Program-made: the position numbers and the translations under genes
Shown: one piece after another, positions 59,201 through 64,000 of the stretch
Numbering within the stretch: position 1 is the first letter of the stretch
Layout of the letters: every line of letters begins with the position of its first letter
Origin: Parelaphostrongylus tenuis
Taxonomy: Eukaryota; Nematoda; Chromadorea; Rhabditida; Metastrongylidae
Assembly: GCA_019055375.1 (NCBI GenBank)
Contig: JAHQIW010004272.1
Span: 248,001-312,000, forward strand
Direction of reading: 5' to 3'
Length of the DNA: 64,000 bases
The notes under the pieces: model-generated
What the model was told of the DNA's origin: nothing
Database searches by the model: none
The model's input: only the letters and a program-made list of their open reading frames with translations

Positions 59201-61134
59201 TAGTGGGCGCTCAAGGTCGCTTCAAATAATAAGCCTCGCTAGCATATGAGTACTTCTGTGATATTCAGGTCTATTGCCGAAGATCTCAAAGTTGGAAAGC
59301 CGGTAATACCTCAACTCTACTCTTGTGCTACTGTTCTGTTCTCCGATATACGAGGTGATCGGGTTTTTTTTCACACTAGAATCATAAAATAAAAAAGGCG
59401 CAGAATCATTTTCAAATCACAAAAAGTATTTTTTAGGTTTCACCAGAATATCTTCAACATCAACTCCTCTTCAGATTGTCACTTTTCTCAACGACATGTT
59501 TTCTGGATTTGATGCAATAATTGCAAAACACGATGCGTACAAAGTTCGCTTCATTATTCTTTAAACATATGAGTATGTTCTTCTGTTTAGCCGTTCCGAG
59601 ATTTTATTGATATTATTTATTGAATATTAGCAAAGCATATGACAATACAGTTAATAATGCAGCATGAATATTACAACAGTCGTGGTGGCTCAACAAAAAC
59701 ACGACCTCAGGTGGTAATCGAACCCACGTTTCATCCTATCCGGGGACGCGTGCTCTACCACTACACCACTGAGGCACGTGCTTCAGTGGTGTAGTGGTAG
59801 AGCACGTGTCCGCGGATAGGATGAAACGTGGGTTCGATTCCCGCCTGAGGTCGTGTTTTTGCTCACCACTCGATTCGCAAATTATTAAAATAAAAGCCTT
59901 CATAGCCCCGGCAGAAAACGTAAGAAATAAATTTCTTGGGTCGCATAGGAAAAACTTCATTTGAAAAACACTCACCGCTTTGCTGTTTTAGGTCTTTTAA
60001 TTAATCATCAAAGACCTACCACTTGGAGTCTGTGCTTAAGTGAGACTGTGCTTGGCTCAGATGGGGAATTTTAGCCTGAGGTATGGTGCGAGATTATCTG
60101 CTAGGGTTATGATGACCTTTGATTCGATAATTTGCGAATCAATTTGACCTTTCCAGGCTCTGAAGATGGCGAACCTTGCCAAAACGTAAGCCACTACGAC
60201 TGTTGTAATATCCATGCTGCATTATTAACTATAATGTTATAAGCTTCGCTGATATTCTATAAATAGATCATTAACACCTCGGAACGGCTAAACAGAAGAA
60301 AATACTCATTTATTCATTATGCCGAGGTTAATAGATAGTCGGTTCTGGGGTTTCTGAACATAATTCAGTGATTCACACCAGATTTGAAAGAAGAAGAAAT
60401 AAATATATCTCAGTCTGATTCGCGATGTTCAAGCTACAGTATATTGAAAGGCATTGCCACACGTTTGTCCAGTGCTTAGTTTTGGTACTTTATTTCTCCA
60501 GTCAAAATGCTTACTCGCTGGTACCCAAATAGAAAATTGGACGATCAGTGACTTAGTTAAGTCTTTCAACGAAGAACTTCATAAATGAAGCCTCTCTTAA
60601 ACAATGAAATGTTTAATAAATACGGCGAAATCCTCAAAAAATATGCCGCTGATCGATCTAAATCATATCAAATTTACCTTACCTATAGTACAGCCCATCC
60701 TTTGAAGAGCGCTGCGCATTAGTGTTTGGAAAAACCATCGTAAATTTACCACGGTGATAATACAGCACAGAAAGAATGAAACTGAAAGAAAGAACTTCTG
60801 CAACCTTAGGCATAAGCGTGCCTCTGAATGAAACTTTAAGATTACTAATTACAAAAATTCTCAAGGTGGAAACAATCGGTGATGCCTATATGATCGTGTC
60901 AGGAGTACCAAACGAGAATGGCAACAATCACGTGAAGCACATTGCCGATATTGCCCTAAAAATGAGATCGGTAAGAGTCTCTCATCCTTCTGAAACAGCA
61001 GTCTAGAAGTTCTCACTTTATCAGTTTGTTTCCAACTTCAAACTTGCTCACCGTCCCGAGGAGTTGATGATGGTTCGTATTGGTTTCCACAGCGGGAGTG
61101 TTGCTGCTGGAGTTGTTGGCTTAGCAGCACCAAG
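38538..61134 (+). CDS. gcy: Receptor-type guanylate cyclase, at least 21 exons, 3' end outside window
   Basis: This membrane receptor makes cGMP from GTP when its outer domain is occupied. Exons: 38538-38776, 39049-39155, 39809-39990, 44104-44278, 44393-44508, 44710-44872, 52032-52190, 52739-52880, 52997-53175, 53496-53712, 53783-53890, 54063-54134, 55931-56129, 56495-56653, 57127-57221, 57295-57392, 57457-57600, 59269-59354, 59437-59543, 60866-60970, 61025-61134. That is about 985 residues; the family is usually about 1100. Order: signal peptide, ANF-receptor-like outer domain, one membrane helix, kinase-homology domain, dimerisation helix, class III cyclase domain. All junctions keep phase except two discussed separately (44872/52032 region and 52880/52997). 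The last part of the cyclase domain, with the Cys that helps select GTP and the Asn/Arg pair, is not present before 64000. The C. elegans orthologue was not assigned. Confidence 0.92.
39991..44103 (+). other. gcy intron 3, no gene seen
   Basis: About 4.1 kb, AT-rich. Frames such as 41377-41601 show no motif. A purine/pyrimidine-skewed patch lies at 42130-42200. Confidence 0.5.
45236..45292 (+). repeat. 3'-end fragment of SINE family 1
   Basis: GGTATGGCGCATCAATTAAG..TTGATCAACGCCGAAC matches the tail of the SINE only. A similar tail fragment lies at about 55195-55270. Confidence 0.5.
45555..45790 (-). pseudogene. Probable RTE endonuclease fragment
   Basis: The minus strand reads ..[21 protein letters not shown], which lines up with CDSRGVGGVG.. 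of the RTE endonuclease at 27212-26973. Only this short block is recognisable. Confidence 0.4.
45862..45906. repeat. AT microsatellite
   Basis: An (AT)n run of about 45 bases inside the large gcy intron. Confidence 0.95.
45955..46275 (-). pseudogene. Tc1/mariner-type transposase, N-terminal DNA-binding fragment
   Basis: The minus strand reads [16 protein letters not shown], then [11 protein letters not shown], a stop, and [17 protein letters not shown], the layout of the helix-turn-helix and GRPR-like hook of Tc1-type transposases. The end (FSEIRSV) overlaps in content with the start of the fragment at 51375. Confidence 0.6.
47191..47224. repeat. AT microsatellite
   Basis: (AT)n of about 34 bases immediately next to the 3' end of the RTE copy at 47230. 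Confidence 0.95.
47230..49720 (-). pseudogene. Second RTE-type LINE, degenerate, internally deleted
   Basis: Nucleotide similarity to the RTE at 24390-27698 is visible along the same order: near the 3' end AGTAGCCCAATGGGACTTAT vs AATAGCCCAATGGGTCCTCT; the linker around 48210-48340; the endonuclease region around 48880-49160 (CGCTTGATATTGGTGTTTGA vs AGCTTGATGTTGGCGCTTAA); and the 5' end CACCTGTCCTCGC vs CGCGTGTCCTCGC. It spans about 2.5 kb against 3.3 kb, so roughly 0.8 kb is missing. No long frame survives. It lies in the large gcy intron. Confidence 0.72.
49783..49823. repeat. AT microsatellite left of TIR element
   Basis: (AT)n with one interruption. Confidence 0.95.
49848..50408. mobile_element. 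TIR element flanked by AT microsatellites
   Basis: The left end GTGTAAAAAGTTCGTGCCGT continues TTTCGTTCC..TTGCAATAAAACTGCACGAT, and the right end is the near-complement (ATCATGTAACTTCATTGCAA.. GGCACGAACTTTTTACAAGG). Arms are about 75 bp. The interior (about 400 bp) has no readable transposase. A TA-rich target on both sides suits a Tc1/mariner-type insertion. Confidence 0.62.
50411..50463. repeat. AT microsatellite right of TIR element
   Basis: (AT)n interrupted by GTAT and ATTA. Confidence 0.95.
50656..51375 (-). pseudogene. Tc1/mariner-type transposase fragment, minus copy
   Basis: The minus strand, from about 51375: [26 protein letters not shown] (frame-broken), then 51137-50778 with [37 protein letters not shown] and [11 protein letters not shown]. 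This is the DDE-type catalytic half of a Tc1-like transposase (PDLNPMDYSVW-type motif degraded). It is continued in another frame to 50656. Confidence 0.75.
51365..52010 (+). pseudogene. Tc1/mariner-type transposase fragment, plus copy (head-to-head)
   Basis: The plus strand: [20 protein letters not shown], a gap, then [19 protein letters not shown] (51690-51745), [10 protein letters not shown] and [20 protein letters not shown]. It is a second copy of the same transposase type, facing away from the minus copy. It ends about 20 bases before the start of gcy exon 7. Confidence 0.75.
52032..52880 (+). CDS. gcy: gcy exons 7-8: distal ligand-binding domain
   Basis: Exon 7 encodes [20 protein letters not shown] and ends MANRQFK; exon 8 (52739-52880) continues [16 protein letters not shown] and carries CEKKQ. 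The junction between them keeps phase. The start of exon 7 is uncertain: the best acceptor (AATTTCAG at 52042) is phase 0, but exon 6 ends in phase 1. An acceptor 11 nt upstream (ATAATAG at 52031) restores phase and is the one used here. Exon 8's obvious donor (CA/GTAATC) also leaves a phase that exon 9 does not accept. Confidence 0.75.
52997..53175 (+). CDS. gcy: gcy exon 9: juxtamembrane segment and membrane helix
   Basis: The exon holds the conserved extracellular Cys pair ([12 protein letters not shown]) and one hydrophobic helix ([20 protein letters not shown]) followed by the basic YIKQ. Acceptor CAAATATAG, donor GTAAGT, phase 0 in and 2 out. Confidence 0.85.
53496..53712 (+). CDS. gcy: gcy exon 10: start of the kinase-homology domain
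   Basis: The exon completes the Gln codon of exon 9 and encodes a basic helix ([20 protein letters not shown]), a Ser/Lys-rich stretch and [10 protein letters not shown]. The last part corresponds to the region that carries the ATP-anchoring Lys and alphaC in true kinases; no glycine-rich loop is evident. Acceptor TGAGCACAG is weak; donor GTCAGT. Confidence 0.72.
53783..54134 (+). CDS. gcy: gcy exons 11-12: kinase-homology domain, N-lobe to hinge
   Basis: Exon 11 (53783-53890) encodes [20 protein letters not shown] and [10 protein letters not shown], the hinge motif of the family. Exon 12 (54063-54134) encodes [20 protein letters not shown]. Both are phase 0 and flow directly into exon 13. 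Confidence 0.88.
55505..55745 (+). repeat. tRNA-headed SINE (family 2), copy a
   Basis: The head TGGCCGAGTGGTTGTGATGC, a GC-rich CGTTGCGGCGCGCGC block, ACGTCCTATGAAACGCTACA, and the end GAAGTAGTGGGATCCTCACA..TAAAGATAGATTAATAAAGTG match 62640-62870. It lies in gcy intron 12. Confidence 0.72.
55931..57392 (+). CDS. gcy: gcy exons 13-16: kinase-homology domain, C-lobe
   Basis: Exon 13 (55931-56129): GLSFLHSSP, then [12 protein letters not shown] where kinases have HRDL..N, and TNFG where they have DFG. The catalytic Asp and the Mg-binding Asp are both absent, as expected for a pseudokinase. Exon 14 (56495-56653): [20 protein letters not shown]. Exon 15 (57127-57221): [19 protein letters not shown]. 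Exon 16 (57295-57392): [20 protein letters not shown]. Phases 0/1/1/0/2 agree throughout. A family-H MITE lies in intron 14. Confidence 0.9.
56689..56880. repeat. MITE-like inverted-repeat element (family H), copy 2
   Basis: Ends TGCCTGATAGTTAATTTTGA and TCGACTATCAGGCATAT; inner arms CCATGAATGTGGTCCGTTAT and ATAGACCACATACATGG. It lies in gcy intron 14, 35 bases after exon 14. Confidence 0.72.
56732..56785 (-). ncRNA. Hammerhead-like core in family-H repeat
   Basis: The minus strand reads stem I GCGCUA, core CUGACGA, stem II GGCU..GGCC, then AAACACGUG, and UAGUGC that can close stem I over 6 bp. The G of GAAA is missing here but present in the sibling at 61242-61283. Confidence 0.4.
57457..57600 (+). 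CDS. gcy: gcy exon 17: dimerisation (signalling) helix
   Basis: This encodes an amphipathic helix with heptad-like spacing ([20 protein letters not shown]) ending in LLNSMLPK, the linker that couples the kinase-homology domain to the cyclase domain in this family. Phase 2 in and out. Confidence 0.92.
57601..59268 (+). other. gcy intron 17, nothing identified
   Basis: 1.7 kb with no clear repeat or exon. Short frames only. Confidence 0.4.
59269..61134 (+). CDS. gcy: gcy exons 18-21: class III guanylate cyclase catalytic domain (partial)
   Basis: Exon 18 (59269-59354) ends in [11 protein letters not shown] with the first metal-binding Asp. Exon 19 (59437-59543): [20 protein letters not shown]. 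Exon 20 (60866-60970): [13 protein letters not shown], with the Glu that favours GTP and the second metal Asp. Exon 21 (61025-61134): [15 protein letters not shown] and ends in a split Arg codon at donor GTGAAA. The expected next motif (CLFGDTVN..SRMES) was searched for by eye to 64000 and not seen, so at least one more exon lies to the right. Confidence 0.92.
59696..59860. repeat. Palindromic pair of tRNA-like sequences
   Basis: Two arms of about 82 bp meet at CAC/GTG (59777/59778) and are near-perfect reverse complements. Each arm is a tRNA-like unit with A box GGTGTAGTGGTAGAG and B box GGGTTCGATTCC (one arm GGGTTCGATTACC). Acceptor-type ends GCCTCAG/CTGAGGT pair. Transcribed, it would form a very long hairpin. 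Confidence 0.75.
60156..60192 (+). ncRNA. Hammerhead-like motif in the 60-kb Penelope end
   Basis: GGCT-CTGAAGA-TGGCGAACCTTGCC-AAAACGTA-AGCC. Stem I and the core CUGAAGA are intact and stem II is GGC..GCC with an internal mismatch; GAAA reads AAAA. Confidence 0.5.
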
Positions 61135-61194
61135 GTGAAATGTTTTTGTAAGACTGAAAGTTTTTCTTTCGTTTCGAGTGTTTTCGTCATTTTT

Positions 61195-61345
61195 GAGCCA
61201 CGCATGTCATGTGGTCTGTTAGAAAAGGGCTGACTTATAGAGCCCAACACAGTGTTTCGACCTTGCAATCTCGTCAATAGGGCAGTTACCCTTTCTCGTC
61301 TTTTGCCAATCCTGTGTGGGTGCTCCAGTCCCCACACTAAGAGTT
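61195..61345. repeat. Family-H repeat, partial copy 3
   Basis: One arm (CGCATGTCATGTGGTCTGTT) and part of the middle (AGTGTTTCGACCTTGCAATC) match the copies at 9381 and 56689; the second arm is not found. The minus strand 61283-61242 holds TTGACGA-GATTGCAAGGTC-GAAACAC, a hammerhead-like core with C3 changed to U. Confidence 0.5.
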
Positions 61346-61349
61346 AGCT

Positions 61350-62635
61350 ACGACGAACATTACACTTTATGTCCAGTGAAATTATCACCAAACACAGAGT
61401 GTTGTACACTCGATTGCTCTTGACTGATATAGGTCATTATGACCCTCAGCTGGCTCACCGTTCGGACGGTTACCAGGATTGGTGCGTGCTCCACTAGAAA
61501 TTCGGTTAATCAAGTTATCATTATCATGAAAGACGGGAAAATATCACTGGAGAGACTCTTTAATGAATAATTTTTAATGAATATTTAATAATTTGGTAAT
61601 GAATAAATTTTAATGAATAATGAATAATGAATAAAAATTAAATAATTAGCAAAATTCACGCTAATGCTTTCCAAACTCTTGCCATTCAAAAGAAAATACA
61701 AACGACATCCTTGGAAAAAGGAATGTCTTTCTAGGTGTTATTGAACATTTCCTCTTATCTTTCTGATGTTTTTGCAGTCAGTCGATAGCTTGAAAAATTC
61801 TAATTCTGACAGTAAGCTTGTCGTGTGAAAAGGTTTTCATAATAGGTTCTCTTATAAATATCATAACGTGCTGCAATCGCAGTCCACTTTTTTCTATTAC
61901 ACAGCAGATTTTTTTAGGATTATCTAGTTAGATTTCAATTCTTATAATTTTTTTCGGAAAAAAGTCAAAATATTATTGGAAGGTCTTGTGTAAACGTATT
62001 CAAAAAAGTTTAAACGCCAAACTTTCAAATAATCATTACTTTGAAAACAATTTCTATTACATGCAAACGCTATTCAATGATTGCGTTCGTAGCCATTGGT
62101 TTTTTCTAGAAAAGACCTACACTAGATTATTGGTATCCGATAGCTCGAAAAATGGAAAATTCAGAGCCAATGTTAACTTTTGAAAAGACATCCTCTCCTT
62201 GTGCTAAGACCAAAAAAAAAATTGCATTATTTTGCGCTCACCGCAATCATCCCGTCCTTCCATTTTATAGTTTTATTTTAAGAGCGCTCGGTCGTCTTGA
62301 GAATTCCTACTTTCTAATATGGAAGCTACATTTTTGATAATACGTTTTTTCAACTATTCTTGAAAATGCATACTTTTAGGCCATATTTTGCATAGTGCTG
62401 ATACTGCTAACAATTTTTCATTAATCAACAAATAACAATATTACAAATAACCTGTAACAATAACATCGCACAAGATCAATTATAAATTGCACAGATTTTC
62501 AGCAATACATAAGTATCCCACGGTACCTCTCCGTCATCTCCACCCTGTTTGAGTACTTTGGTAAAAAACGTATTTTTCGCAACTGTTTTGAGTGAAAATA
62601 ATTATTAATTTAGGGTAAAAATGACCGTCATAAAT
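61350..62635. other. AT-rich probable gcy intron, no gene
   Basis: It contains a short AT-rich simple region (about 61556-61645, TTTAATGAATAA-type units) and no exon-like frames. Confidence 0.4.
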
Positions 62636-62639
62636 AATC

Positions 62640-62870
62640 AGGGGCGCCGCGGCCAAGTGACTGTGATGCTCGTCGCGGCGCGCATGGAGCCGAGTTCCAC
62701 TCCCCAACCCTCTCCGGGAATCAACATCAACGTCTTATGGAACGCCACATGGAGGCCATCCTTGAATTTGCAGGAAAACTCGCTCAACCAGGAATCGAAT
62801 GCTAGAAGTACTGGGATCCCCACAATAAAAATTGTGATGACGGATCGTGTAAATAGATAAATAAAGTAAA
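62640..62870 (+). repeat. tRNA-headed SINE (family 2), copy b
   Basis: The head CGCGGCCAAGTGACTGTGAT, CGTCGCGGCGCGCATGGAGC, GAATGCTAGAAGTACTGGGA and end GTAAATAGATAAATAAAGTA match the copy at 55505. Confidence 0.75.
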
Positions 62871-62879
62871 TGTAAACAA

Positions 62880-64000
62880 CCGCTCGTTAGCTGAAATCAA
62901 TTAAATTTGAACGGTATATCTGATTTCTCAGATGGCTTATTTTCTGCGCTGTAACACTCGAATAAGCGTTTGTCACACATTTAAGAAAATCTCGCCAGTT
63001 GAATCTTTTATCATGAACGATCAATAATGGTCCGATATCGCAAATGATTACAAAGACGTAGTTGGTTTTTGGAGAGGACTACTTGGAGCGTTGTGATTGT
63101 CAAAAGAAGATTGCTTTTTGCACTCCAAAAGTTGAGATTTCGCGACATTGGTTCCAAGTCACCGCGCTTTCTGCGACATATCAGTCAACTGCACTGCGAA
63201 ACGTGACCTTTTTTAACTGCTACAGCGACTCATTTTCAAATTTTAGTTATCACAACATAAGCAAAGTTTTCATGGGAATCGTCGAGATTTAAGCTATCAA
63301 ATGATTATCAAAAGTTCTGCGGAAAAGCTTCTTTAGCGAGAAATGCTAGGGTGAGAAAGGTAATTTTTATTTTCACTGTTAGAGCGCATTACGAAGACCA
63401 TTCTGAAGAAAAAATGAAGTATACCTCCACAATGCCTAAGATTTCAGCTATCATATTCTAGTTATCACAACTCCTAAAAAATCAGAAAGCCTGTTTTCTA
63501 TAAGGTTAAGACCGGATGCCGACATCAAAAGAAGATCCGAATTTGCAAAACCTAATTCTCTTTTGCTGCTGCGGCGCTCTAAGGAGTGCTTAACAAAAAC
63601 CAAGTACGATGTTAAAATTACTAGGATTTGCCATCTAGTAGTTACTAGCTGCTCATGAAAGAAGTTTTTGAGGCGAAAAATGCTCGGATGTGGGAGAAAT
63701 CTTATTTCAATTGTTACAGCGCAAAAAACAGGTCATATAAGAAATAGACTAAGCCATTAAAACTCACTTGATTTTGAGTATCAGGTGATTGCGAAAAAGT
63801 TTTGCAAAAATAAAAAATTGATTTTTACCAATGGGCTCAAATAGGATGAAGGTAACGGGAAGGAACCGTTTTCCCTCTATTTCTTCTTCGCAAAACATAT
63901 CTATGAATAAAGAATTCGAGCAAAATTACGCATTAATCGGAGAAATGGGAATTTGAATTGCACTAATAATCAATAAATTGTAAAAAATCATCTGCGAAAA
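62880..64000. other. Right edge, nothing identified
   Basis: AT-rich. The missing cyclase motif (CLFGDTVN-type) is not present on the plus strand. Confidence 0.45.

Larger units (their letters stand above)
59576..60345. mobile_element. Penelope-end composite in inverted arrangement
   Basis: The outer arms are reverse complements (TTCTTCTGTTTAGCCGTTCC at about 59579 and GGAACGGCTAAACAGAAGAA at about 60283), both matching 13310-13330 beside Penelope fragment A. The stretch 59880-60120 matches 13480-13700 of that fragment (CCGGCAGAAAACGTAAGA, ACACTCACCGCTTT, AGCCTGAGGTATGGTGCGAG), so it is its 3' part in minus orientation. A plus-oriented end with a hammerhead-like motif follows. It lies in gcy intron 19. 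Confidence 0.65.

Noticed and set aside
1..64000. CRISPR array, bacterial operon structure, rRNA genes
   Set aside because: The spliced genes and nematode-type repeats show a eukaryotic nuclear locus. No regularly spaced direct repeats and no rRNA-like conserved blocks were seen.

Overview
The window is eukaryotic and looks like a nematode. Short coding exons sit in long AT-rich introns with (T/A)TTTNCAG-type acceptors, and two animal neuronal or signalling genes can be rebuilt exon by exon. The repeat load (RTE-type LINEs, Penelope-like elements, Tc1/mariner remnants, tRNA-headed SINEs) and the long introns suggest a clade V parasitic nematode such as a hookworm. That species-level guess is inference only.

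Layout. (1) About 979-22438, plus strand: an inwardly rectifying potassium channel (Kir, the irk family of C. elegans). It has 11 phase-consistent exons giving about 542 residues, plus a possible cassette exon and an alternative short 3' end. Its introns hold a mariner deletion derivative, a Penelope-like fragment (13.3-14.8 kb), SINEs and foldback repeats. (2) About 22.4-38.5 kb: no convincing host gene. This is a repeat field with an RTE-type LINE (24390-27698) nested inside an older Penelope-like element and flanked by an 11-bp target duplication, further Penelope copies in tandem and inverted order (24.0-30.2 kb), and a cluster of tRNA-like foldback modules (33.2-34.0 kb). (3) 38538-61134 and beyond the right edge, plus strand: a receptor-type guanylate cyclase (gcy family). 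At least 21 exons encode a signal peptide, an ANF-type ligand-binding domain, one membrane segment, a kinase-homology domain, a dimerisation helix and most of the cyclase domain. The end of the cyclase domain is not in the window. Its large intron (44.9-52.0 kb) is packed with RTE and Tc1-like remnants. (4) 61.1-64.0 kb: AT-rich sequence with one SINE copy, probably intron of the cyclase gene.

The two genes are unrelated in sequence and lie in the same orientation. Both are membrane proteins of the kind used in excitable or sensory cells, but nothing here shows that they work together.

The most unusual material is in the repeats. There are hammerhead-ribozyme-like cores in several Penelope copies (stem I, CUGANGA, stem II, GAAA, minimal ACGU stem III). 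There are also small tRNA-like modules enclosed by inverted repeats and flanked by 10- or 12-bp direct repeats; one of these modules folds as a complete 72-nt cloverleaf.
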